NCBI GenBank assembly: GCA_900319255.1
Contig: ONNU01000013.1
Span: 1 to 11,181, forward strand
From: an uncultured Eubacteriales bacterium
GTDB lineage: Bacteria > Bacillota > Clostridia > Oscillospirales > Acutalibacteraceae
DNA: 11,181 bases
Reading direction: 5' to 3'
Below, piece by piece: positions 1 to 5,669 of this stretch. Each line of letters starts with the position of its first letter. Position 1 is the first letter of the stretch. The notes under the pieces are model-generated. The model was given only the letters and a program-made list of their open reading frames with translations, searched no databases and had not been told where the DNA came from. Made by a program: the position numbers and the translations under genes.

Positions 1-75
1 AAAAAATAAGAATGAAGTCCCATGGGCGTTTCTGTATTATTATTTATTCTTTATTCTTTTTTCTTTATTCTTTAA
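1..75. repeat. AT-rich heptad repeat element, copy 1 (cut by the left edge)
   Basis: This AT-rich stretch contains GGGCGTTTCTGTATTATT at 24-41, followed by five tandem 7-base units close to TCTTTAT at 41-75. The left part, rich in AATAAG/GAATGAA, is partly complementary to the right array, so a hairpin with the GGGCGTTTCTG segment near its tip is plausible. The same 18-base motif and a similar array recur at 378-419, where the left arm is complete. I read this as a truncated first copy of one element. No coding potential is seen. Confidence 0.5.
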
Positions 76-125
76 AAAGAAAATTTTTAGATAAGGAAAA
101 ATTATAGAACCGTATATTCTTTGTC

Positions 126-321
126 TTGTTTTTTGCAGGAGTTCGAGTCCGACAAAGGTTGACAAAAATATCTTTTTTGTACGCTGTTGACAGCGGCGAG
201 CCGCCGCACCCGATTCGCGTTCGACTTCTGTCGGACGCGATATTTCTTTCCCGCGTCCGTAGAAATATCTTTTTTGTATTCTATTTACATAAACGCCCCC
301 GCCACTTTGTGCCGGCGGCTC
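126..321. repeat. GC-richer intergenic segment with nested inverted and direct repeats
   Basis: This segment is clearly richer in GC than its flanks. GTCCGACA at 147-154 is complementary to TGTCGGAC at 229-236. CGGACGCG at 232-239 is complementary to CGCGTCCG at 252-259, with a 12-base loop. The two stems share bases 232-236, so they exclude each other. A 16-base direct repeat, AAATATCTTTTTTGTA, lies at 166-181 and 263-278. A 66-codon open frame crosses the segment at 126-326, but I see no ribosome site or recognisable protein motif, so I do not call a gene. It may be a dispersed intergenic repeat or a structured RNA. Confidence 0.4.
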
Positions 322-431
322 AATGAATAGTGAATGGTGAATAGAGAATAGTGAATAGTTTATAGTAATGCTTTGTGGGGCGTTTCTGTATTATTCGTTA
401 TTCTCTATTCACTATTTTTTCAATATTCATT
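322..431. repeat. Long imperfect hairpin built from heptad repeats, copy 2
   Basis: Six tandem heptamers close to TGAATAG (324-365) form the left arm, and the complementary array at 389-419 forms the right arm. Bases 333-360 pair with 389-416 over 28 positions, using several G-T pairs; the core 339-350/399-410 is a perfect 12-bp match. After a small internal loop, 322-329 pairs perfectly with 424-431. The apical loop carries GGGGCGTTTCTG, and GGGCGTTTCTGTATTATT at 378-395 repeats copy 1 exactly. AAACGCCCC at 291-299 is an inverted match to 377-385. There is no transposase or clear target duplication, so a MITE-like or extragenic palindromic element is only a guess. Confidence 0.6.
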
Positions 432-540
432 AATGCAGAACCAGCGATGATCAAAAATAGTTATTTATCTGAAAAAGTATTACGGTAGTCCGGATTCAAT
501 ACTTACGATAATTACTTTCTGGTTTTATATTTTATACAGA

Positions 541-578
541 AAAAGCAGCGCGTATCCTCAGGATCACACGCTGCTTTT
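541..578 (-). terminator. Rho-independent terminator of the NlpC/P60 gene
   Basis: AAAAGCAGCG at 541-550 is perfectly complementary to CGCTGCTTTT at 569-578, with a short inner ATCC/GGAT pairing. Read on the minus strand, the stem lies about 30 bases after the stop of the 607-2955 gene and ends in a run of T. The plus-strand reading also ends in a T-rich stretch, but no plus-strand gene feeds into it. Confidence 0.85.
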
Positions 579-606
579 GTTTTGTTATGTCTGGGTATGA
601 TTATTA

Positions 607-2955
607 TCAGATAACATCGTCATTTCTATTCTTCTTCTTGAGAATGATGACGATAAGCGCTGCTGACAGTGCAAGGAATGCGCCTGCAAAACCTACGAGC
701 GGAAGTGTATCTGCTGATGAGGTCTTGGGTGTCTCGATGATAGTCTTTGTATCGTCCTCGCTTGCCTCAGATGATTCCTCTGTCTTGCTTGTCTCTGTGA
801 TCGTTGAGAGCGTATCGCCTGCTGCTTCCGCAGTCTTGAGAATAACCTTTTCGTTTTCTGCGTCATTCTTCTTCTGCTCTTCAATTGTTATCACTTCGTC
901 AAGGGCATTTACTGTTACCGGATCTGCAATACCTGTTACCAGGAGAGCGCTGTCGCTCTGGAAGTTTCTTACCGCTGTCTCTACTGCTGCGGTGAATACT
1001 CCGGAGTTGCTGTCATCATAATAGCTGAGCTTTGCAAGCTTTACCTGGAGCGCTACAACATCGTCGCCCATGTATCCGAGCTGGAGATTGTTGTAATCAG
1101 GTGAAAGCGGTGCATCCTCGGAATAAAGCTTCTCGAGCATCTCGGGTGTCATCTTGTCATCCTGCTCAAAGCCTGCTTCCTTCTGGAAAACATGTACTGC
1201 TGACAGTACGGTATCGTCAAATGATTTGCTTTCTGCTGATGCAAGGAATCTGAGCTGTGCCAGTCTCTTGATCATCTTTGTGGTCTCTTCTGTCTCCATT
1301 CCGTAAAGCACACAGCCCGCGTTGGGGTTATGCTTTGCGTTTATCTTGAAGATAAGCTTCTGGAGAGCAACGTCAGCGTTTGTCTGTACCTCGAGCTTGT
1401 TGTCGATGCAGAACTGCTCAACAGCCTTTGCTGTGAACTCGCCGTAATAACCGTTCTCTTCTCCGCAGTAATATTCAAGCTCTGTAAGTCTCTGCTGGAG
1501 ATTTGCGATCTTGCTTGAATACTCTGAATCATAATCGCCGAAGCAAAGATCAATGAAGGTTGCTACTGCTTTGTCTGATTCAAGTACCTTAAGTGTGTCC
1601 TCGTCAACACGTCCGGTCTCTTGGAGATCGTTCATGCTCTGGAAGCACATTACATCATATATTGTCTGCTCATCGAAGTAGCCTGTGGGCTGGTTCATTG
1701 TGTAGCCAAGCTCGAACAGTCTCTTCTGTGTTCTTTCAACATAATTGCTGTCGCCGTAGTCCTGATCGCCGTATTCAGCAACGATCTTTACTTCCTTTAC
1801 AGGCTCCTGGCTTGACTCCTGCTCAGATGTCTCGCTGGATTCCTCCTGGCTGGACTCCTCAACAGATTCCTCGCTTGATTCCTCTTCAGAAGACTCTTCC
1901 TCGCTGGACTCCTCCTCAGAAGACTCCTCTTCGCTGGATTCCTCTTCAGAAGATTCCTCTTCGCTGGACTCTTCCTCAGAAGACTCTTCCTCGCTGGATT
2001 CTTCCTCAGAAGACTCCTCTTCACTGGATTCTTCCTCACTGGATTCCTCCTCGTAGGATTCCTCCTCGTAGGATTCCTCTTCCTCGCTGGATTCCTCTTC
2101 CTCGCTGGATTCCTCTTCCTCGCTGGATTCCTCTTCATAGGATTCCTCCTCAGAAGATTCCTCCTCGCTGGATTCTTCTACTGACTCCTCTTCCTCAGAA
2201 GATTCCTCTTCATATGAATTTTCCTCTTCAGAGCTTTCTTCCTCATCATCGTTCTCATTGTCCGAACTCTCCTCACCATCGTCATTGTCATTGTAAGAAT
2301 AGCCGCTTGTGAAGCCTGATGTTGTTGCTGTTGCTGTTGAATAGTCAGTTGCCTGATAAGCACTGGACGGAGGAGCTATATTTGAAACTCCGGCGCTGTC
2401 GAAGTAATATGTTACTCCGTCAAGTGTTCTTGATGTACTTACTACATACTGACCGTTTTCATAATAGAATGAATCTCCGTCCAGGAGTACCCATCCGTTC
2501 TGCGGATATTCAACACCGGCAACCTTGAACCATTCTACCCAGCTTGCATTGTAAACATTGTGGTAAACAACGCCCCAGTATTCGTTTCTTGCATCAACTG
2601 CCATACCTGAACCGATATATACTCCGACGTGACCCGGTGTATGAAGTCCGAGACCGTGGATACGGGGAACACCGTTTGATACATAACCCCACTCGCTTGA
2701 GGAGCCGAGCATATCAACTCTGTTTCCGCCTACATAATTATAAGTATAAATAAGTCCGGAGCAGTCTACAGTACCGTACGAGGTTCCGCCCCATACATAC
2801 TGCCAGCCCTCTCTGTAAGCCTGAAGAGCATGAGCGGCAAGACCTACGCCTGTGCTTGATTCTGCTGATGCTGTCATTGCACCTGTTGTAAGCATTGTTG
2901 CGGCTACGCTGACTGTCAGTGCAGACGCGACGACCTTTTTCATTACTTTCTTCAT
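607..2955 (-). CDS. Secreted NlpC/P60 peptidoglycan hydrolase with Ser/Glu repeat, PG-binding modules and C-terminal anchor
   Basis: This is a probable cell-wall endopeptidase of 782 residues. Residues 1-31 are a signal peptide (Lys-rich start, hydrophobic core, ASA-ES cleavage site). Residues 35-145 are an NlpC/P60 domain with nucleophile Cys65 (DCSGL) and His109 (GHVGVYIG). The usual third catalytic position, 12 residues after the His, is Asp121. Residues 154-190 resemble a choline-binding-type wall repeat (GWVLLDGD, GVTYYF). Residues 228-385 are an acidic Ser/Glu region. About four PG_binding_1-like modules follow near 399-460, 476-536, 556-612 (degenerate) and 624-687. The end is LPLVG (751-755), a hydrophobic helix, then KKKNRNDD, like a sortase signal or membrane anchor. 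The start is set by AAAGGAG 11 bases upstream (2967-2973). It is divergent from ddl. Family-level function is firm; exact substrate and anchoring are inferred. Confidence 0.92.
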   Translation of the reverse strand: MKKVMKKVVASALTVSVAATMLTTGAMTASAESSTGVGLAAHALQAYREGWQYVWGGTSYGTVDCSGLIYTYNYVGGNRVDMLGSSSEWGYVSNGVPRIHGLGLHTPGHVGVYIGSGMAVDARNEYWGVVYHNVYNASWVEWFKVAGVEYPQNGWVLLDGDSFYYENGQYVVSTSRTLDGVTYYFDSAGVSNIAPPSSAYQATDYSTATATTSGFTSGYSYNDNDDGEESSDNENDDEEESSEEENSYEEESSEEEESVEESSEEESSEEESYEEESSEEEESSEEEESSEEEESYEEESYEEESSEEESSEEESSEEESSEEESSEEESSEEESSEEESSEEESSEEESSEEESSEEESSEESVEESSQEESSETSEQESSQEPVKEVKIVAEYGDQDYGDSNYVERTQKRLFELGYTMNQPTGYFDEQTIYDVMCFQSMNDLQETGRVDEDTLKVLESDKAVATFIDLCFGDYDSEYSSKIANLQQRLTELEYYCGEENGYYGEFTAKAVEQFCIDNKLEVQTNADVALQKLIFKINAKHNPNAGCVLYGMETEETTKMIKRLAQLRFLASAESKSFDDTVLSAVHVFQKEAGFEQDDKMTPEMLEKLYSEDAPLSPDYNNLQLGYMGDDVVALQVKLAKLSYYDDSNSGVFTAAVETAVRNFQSDSALLVTGIADPVTVNALDEVITIEEQKKNDAENEKVILKTAEAAGDTLSTITETSKTEESSEASEDDTKTIIETPKTSSADTLPLVGFAGAFLALSAALIVIILKKKNRNDDVI
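1861..2238 (-). repeat. Coding minisatellite for SSEEE repeats
   Basis: A tandem 15-base repeat lies inside the NlpC/P60 gene and encodes about 25 units of SSEEE and close variants (SYEEE, SSEEEE). In the central part the serine codons alternate between AGC and TCT types, producing a 30-base higher-order unit. The protein product is a highly acidic, probably disordered spacer between the catalytic domain and the peptidoglycan-binding modules. The repeat also opens long meaningless frames on the other strand. Confidence 0.9.
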
Positions 2956-2974
2956 CAGTGTAATAACTCCTTTC

Positions 2975-3056
2975 GATCCTAAGCAGACCCTGTTGTCTGC
3001 CTCAACCGATTTGTTCCGGATCCGACTGCAAATTACAATTTTTTAACTCATTTGCA
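2975..3056 (-). promoter_or_regulatory. Structured 5' leader of the NlpC/P60 gene
   Basis: The predicted leader is about 140 nt. Two hairpins are visible: TGCAAAT/ATTTGCA (3027-3033 with 3050-3056) and GCAGAC/GTCTGC (2983-2988 with 2995-3000, extendable by two weaker pairs). GATCC/GGATC (2975-2979 with 3018-3022) could close the second one just ahead of the ribosome site. c-di-AMP (ydaO) riboswitches often precede NlpC/P60 genes, but I do not find that family's conserved core here. The function is unknown. Confidence 0.35.
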
Positions 3057-3102
3057 CTGCCGTCCGCAAAAATTATTTCAAACTTGTAACAAATCTGCAT
3101 AG

Positions 3103-3131
3103 ATAATAACATCTATTTAATGAAAAATCAA
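3103..3131 (-). promoter_or_regulatory. Sigma-A-type promoter for the NlpC/P60 gene
   Basis: On the minus strand, TTGATT (3131-3126) is followed by exactly 17 bases and then TATTAT (3108-3103). Transcription would begin near 3096, leaving a leader of about 140 nt before the ATG at 2955. Confidence 0.7.
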
Positions 3132-3244
3132 GTCTTTTTCCGATTTATCAAAAATATATCCCCATTTTCAGCACTTTGCACAAAAGCTTTAGTGGAAACT
3201 CGGTATGTTCTCATGTCAGAAACGTAACATATTATAAATAGTAA

Positions 3245-3273
3245 TTGCACAAGGCGGGAATATGTGCTAATAT
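3245..3273 (+). promoter_or_regulatory. Sigma-A-type promoter for ddl-murI
   Basis: TTGCAC (3245-3250), a 17-base spacer, and TAATAT (3268-3273) preceded by TGC, giving an extended -10. The predicted start is near 3280, about 95 nt before the ddl start. It lies roughly 115 bases from the divergent promoter of the NlpC/P60 gene, so a shared regulator could bind between them; no clear operator is seen. Confidence 0.7.
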
Positions 3274-3362
3274 ATTAAGGTAAGCATTTTTATATATTGT
3301 TTTCTGATGCCTTTAGTGATCTGCACAGGGCAATCGAAAATCTGCTATATATTATATAATGT

Positions 3363-3378
3363 AGGAGTGGTCATTTTG
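3363..3378 (+). promoter_or_regulatory. Ribosome binding site that sets a TTG start for ddl
   Basis: AGGAG at 3363-3367 lies 8 bases before the TTG at 3376. The only in-frame ATG upstream (3307) has no Shine-Dalgarno sequence and would add 23 residues not expected in Ddl. The family normally starts just before the GGKSSEHEVS motif, which agrees with TTG at 3376. Confidence 0.8.
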
Positions 3379-4458
3379 CAGAAAAAATGTATTGCTGTAA
3401 TATTCGGCGGCAAATCCTCCGAGCATGAGGTCTCAAGAGTTTCCGCATCTTATGTTATCAGCCAGATACCCACAGAAAAATACGAAATTGTAACCATTGG
3501 CATTACCAAAGAGGGAAGATGGTTCCTCTATGAAGGAAATACAGCCGCTATCGCTGACGGCTCATGGGAAAAGGATGAAAACAAGCGCACCGCTTTTATC
3601 GCTCCGGCTCCCTCTGTCAGCGGTATTATTATTGTAAATAAGGACGGCAGCACCGAAAAGAAAAAAATAGATGTTGTTTTCCCCGTGCTTCACGGCAAAA
3701 ACGGCGAGGACGGTACTCTCCAGGGACTTCTCCAGATGTCGGAGATCCCCTATGTAGGCTGCGGAGTTCTTGCTTCGGCTGAATGCATGGATAAGGTATC
3801 AACAAATATCATGCTTGAATATGCCGGCATAGATCAGGCTGCCTTCACATGGTTCTATACTTCAAAATTCGTGAACGATCCCCAGGGCTGCATCGAGCAG
3901 ATCGAAAGGGAACTTCCCCGGTATCCCGTATTCATAAAGCCCGCAAATGCAGGCTCCTCTGTAGGTATCAGCAAGGTACATTCAAGAGATGAGCTTATCC
4001 CCGCTCTTGAGAAGGCTGCAAAAGAGGACAGCCGTATCCTTATTGAAGAAAATATCATCGGCAAGGAAGTAGAATGTGCCGTACTGGGAAATGAGGATCC
4101 CTTTGTTTCCGTTCCCGGCGAGATCGCTCCTGCCGCTGAATTCTATGATTATGACGCAAAATACAATAATGCAGAATCAAAGCTCTATATCCCCGCGCAG
4201 ATCAGCCCGGAGCTTACCGAAAAGGTAAGACAGACCGCTGCAAAAGCATATAATGCTCTTAACTGTGAGGGTCTTTCAAGAGTTGACTTTTTCGTAACAG
4301 ATGACGGACGTGTGCTTCTTAATGAGATAAACACCCTCCCGGGCTTTACTTCAATAAGCATGTACCCGAAGCTCATGGCTGCCAGCGGCATCGAGGGCAG
4401 CGCGCTTATCGAAAAGCTTATTGATCTTGCATTTGAGAGGGCGGGTAAGAATGTCTGA
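3376..4458 (+). CDS. ddl: D-alanine--D-alanine ligase
   Basis: This cytoplasmic ATP-grasp ligase joins two D-alanines, the dipeptide later added by MurF to the peptidoglycan stem. From the TTG start it has 360 residues, normal for the longer Ddl group. Visible motifs are GGKSSEHEVS (11-20, Glu16), VLHGKNGEDG (104-113), PYVGCGVLASA (125-135), the ATP-grasp segment FIKPANAGSSVG (186-197), FYDYDAKY (256-263), SRVDFF (301-306) and NEINTLPGFTS (316-326), which carries the Mg2+ and substrate residues. Tyr263 matches E. coli DdlB Tyr216, indicating D-Ala-D-Ala rather than D-Ala-D-lactate product, so no vancomycin-resistance role is suggested. murI overlaps its 3' end by 8 bases, implying translational coupling. 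The plus promoter at 3245-3273 probably drives both. Confidence 0.97.
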   Translation: MQKKCIAVIFGGKSSEHEVSRVSASYVISQIPTEKYEIVTIGITKEGRWFLYEGNTAAIADGSWEKDENKRTAFIAPAPSVSGIIIVNKDGSTEKKKIDVVFPVLHGKNGEDGTLQGLLQMSEIPYVGCGVLASAECMDKVSTNIMLEYAGIDQAAFTWFYTSKFVNDPQGCIEQIERELPRYPVFIKPANAGSSVGISKVHSRDELIPALEKAAKEDSRILIEENIIGKEVECAVLGNEDPFVSVPGEIAPAAEFYDYDAKYNNAESKLYIPAQISPELTEKVRQTAAKAYNALNCEGLSRVDFFVTDDGRVLLNEINTLPGFTSISMYPKLMAASGIEGSALIEKLIDLAFERAGKNV

Positions 4459-5296
4459 ACAGGCGATAGGCGTTTTTGATTCCGGTCTCGGGGGGCTTAC
4501 AGCCGTAAGAGAGCTGATAAAGGTCCTCCCCCAGGAAAATATTATATATTTCGGCGACACCGCAAGAGTTCCCTATGGCACGCGAAGCGATGAGACAATA
4601 AAAAAATATGCAAGACAGGACGCTGATTTTCTGCTTTCAAAGGGCGTAAAGCTCATCATTGCGGCGTGCGGAACCGTCAGCTCCGTTGCCACCGAGCTTT
4701 ATGACACCCTGCCGGTACCCTTCACAGGGGTGGTCTACCCCACCGCCTGCGCCGCAGTCAAAGCAACCCGCAACGGAAAGATAGGCATTATCGGTACTCC
4801 CGCTACCATAAAAAGCTGTTCCTATAAAAAAGAGATAATCAGACAGGACAGCAGAATAACCGTATTCCAGCAGGATTGTCCCCTTTTTGTACCCCTTGTA
4901 GAGAACGGTTTCATTTCAGCTGACGATCCCATAGTAAAGCTTGTTGTGGAAAGATACCTGAGCGATATGAAAAAAGAGGGCATTGACACCCTGATACTGG
5001 GCTGCACCCACTTCCCCATCATAGCTCAGGCAATCTCCGATTATTTAGGCGGCAGCGTAACGCTGATAGATTCAGGAAAGGAAACAGCCCTGTACGCTGC
5101 AAATATTCTCAGCAGCAAGGATCTGCTGAACACCTCCGGTGCCTTAGGCTCCTGCACCTATTATGTCAGCGATACTGTTGAAGGCTTCCGCAAGACCGCT
5201 GACCTTTTCCTCGGCAAAAGCGTAGAACAGGAAGCCGAACACATCAGCCTTGGCATAATCCGACACCCTGAGAAGGAATTAGGAATCAGGAATTAA
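4451..5296 (+). CDS. murI: Glutamate racemase
   Basis: This cofactor-independent racemase converts L- to D-glutamate, the substrate of MurD in peptidoglycan synthesis. It has 281 residues, as expected. The Asp/Ser motif FDSGLGG is at 9-15 and YFGDTARVPYG at 33-43. The two catalytic cysteines are Cys73 (AACGTVSS) and Cys185 (LGCTH, with His187). The family's usual Asn after the first Cys (ACNTAS) is Gly74 here. I choose ATG 4451 because the family starts a few residues before the FDSGLGG motif; a TTG at 4421 would add ten unlikely residues. GAGAGG at 4435-4440 can serve as ribosome site. The start overlaps the ddl stop. The last residues (about ELGIRN) and the TAA lie in a heptad repeat, so the C-terminus may have been altered by repeat growth. 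Confidence 0.96.
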   Translation: MSEQAIGVFDSGLGGLTAVRELIKVLPQENIIYFGDTARVPYGTRSDETIKKYARQDADFLLSKGVKLIIAACGTVSSVATELYDTLPVPFTGVVYPTACAAVKATRNGKIGIIGTPATIKSCSYKKEIIRQDSRITVFQQDCPLFVPLVENGFISADDPIVKLVVERYLSDMKKEGIDTLILGCTHFPIIAQAISDYLGGSVTLIDSGKETALYAANILSSKDLLNTSGALGSCTYYVSDTVEGFRKTADLFLGKSVEQEAEHISLGIIRHPEKELGIRN

Positions 5297-5349
5297 ATTT
5301 GGAATTTGGAATTAAATTTGAAATTAGGAATTAGGAATGAGGGATGAGG
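5275..5349. repeat. GGAATTA-type heptad repeat array
   Basis: Degenerate 7-base units around GGAATTA/GGAATTT run from the last codons of murI into the intergenic region. GGAATTAAATTTG occurs exactly twice (5289-5301 and 5308-5320). The murI stop TAA (5294-5296) lies in the first of these. It resembles the GAAT-centred heptads at 324-365. Confidence 0.75.
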
Positions 5350-5377
5350 AATTATTAAATTATAATTCTTATTTTTT
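5349..5377 (+). terminator. Possible weak terminator after murI
   Basis: GAATTAT (5349-5355) pairs with ATAATTC (5362-5368) around a 6-base loop, followed by TTATTTTTT. The stem is almost all A-T, so termination may be weak and some transcripts could read into the DUF1934-argS operon. Confidence 0.4.
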
Positions 5378-5388
5378 CAGTCTTCAGT

Positions 5389-5603
5389 CTTCATTTAGCT
5401 GCTGAAGCCCGGCTATATGCAGGGGATAAGGAAAGGGGATTGCAAAAAAAGGGGGAAAACGGGGGGCGGAACCCCTTGCGGTTTCCACCTTTTGACCCGC
5501 CAAAGCAGAAATACTAACGAAGCGTGGCTCAGGGCATGAAAGCGGAACAGCGAATTCTTTTTCCGCCAGCAACGAAGATGTCAGTTCCACGGATTCAGGT
5601 AAT
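5389..5603. other. GC-rich structured intergenic segment upstream of the argS operon
   Basis: This stretch lies in the gap between murI and the DUF1934 gene. GGCGG (5465-5469) pairs with CCGCC (5497-5501), enclosing GGAACC/GGTTTCC (5468-5473 with 5480-5486). GCGGAA near 5542 pairs with TTCCGC near 5561, and CTTCA/TGAAG pairs at 5389-5407. On the minus strand the first structure is followed by C and T runs, terminator-like. A 68-codon minus frame (5384-5590) has no ribosome site or recognisable motif. It could be a small RNA, a leader for the downstream operon, or a dispersed repeat. I found no convincing promoter in it. Confidence 0.35.
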
Positions 5604-5669
5604 CAATATCCACTATCAAAAAAAGAAACAGACGGCGGCGGAGTATCGCTGCGTCATAAGGAGAAAAGA

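Noticed and set aside
130..155. GTTCGAGTCC resembling a tRNA T-loop
   Set aside because: The flanking bases do not form a T stem and no acceptor, D or anticodon arms can be found.
126..326. 66-codon open frame on the plus strand
   Set aside because: No ribosome site, no recognisable motif, and it spans inverted repeats; it fits a non-coding repeat segment better.
1593..2312. 239-codon plus-strand open frame with PQKTPLRWIP-type repeats
   Set aside because: It is the antisense reading of the SSEEE minisatellite. The protein is repetitive only because the DNA is, there is no ribosome site, and the minus frame has clear domains.
2956..3100. Possible c-di-AMP (ydaO) riboswitch before the NlpC/P60 gene
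   Set aside because: The conserved GGGGUGAAU and CCCGAAUCCG-type core segments are not visible, so it is kept only as an unclassified structured leader.
3323..3339. GCACAGGGCAA followed by TCGAAA, resembling part of a c-di-GMP-I (GEMM) riboswitch in the ddl leader
   Set aside because: Only this short motif matches. The remaining leader (about 40 nt to the start) is too short and lacks the second half of the aptamer.
5461..5486. GGCGGAACCCC...GCGG resembling a T-box antiterminator upstream of argS
   Set aside because: The TGGNACCGCG core is not matched, no Stem I or specifier loop is seen, and the DUF1934 gene intervenes.
5492..5517. TTGACC...TACTAA as a promoter for the argS operon
   Set aside because: The spacer is only 14 bases, too short for a normal sigma-A promoter.
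5384..5590. 68-codon minus-strand open frame
   Set aside because: No ribosome site and no family motif; it is overlain by inverted repeats and G/C runs.
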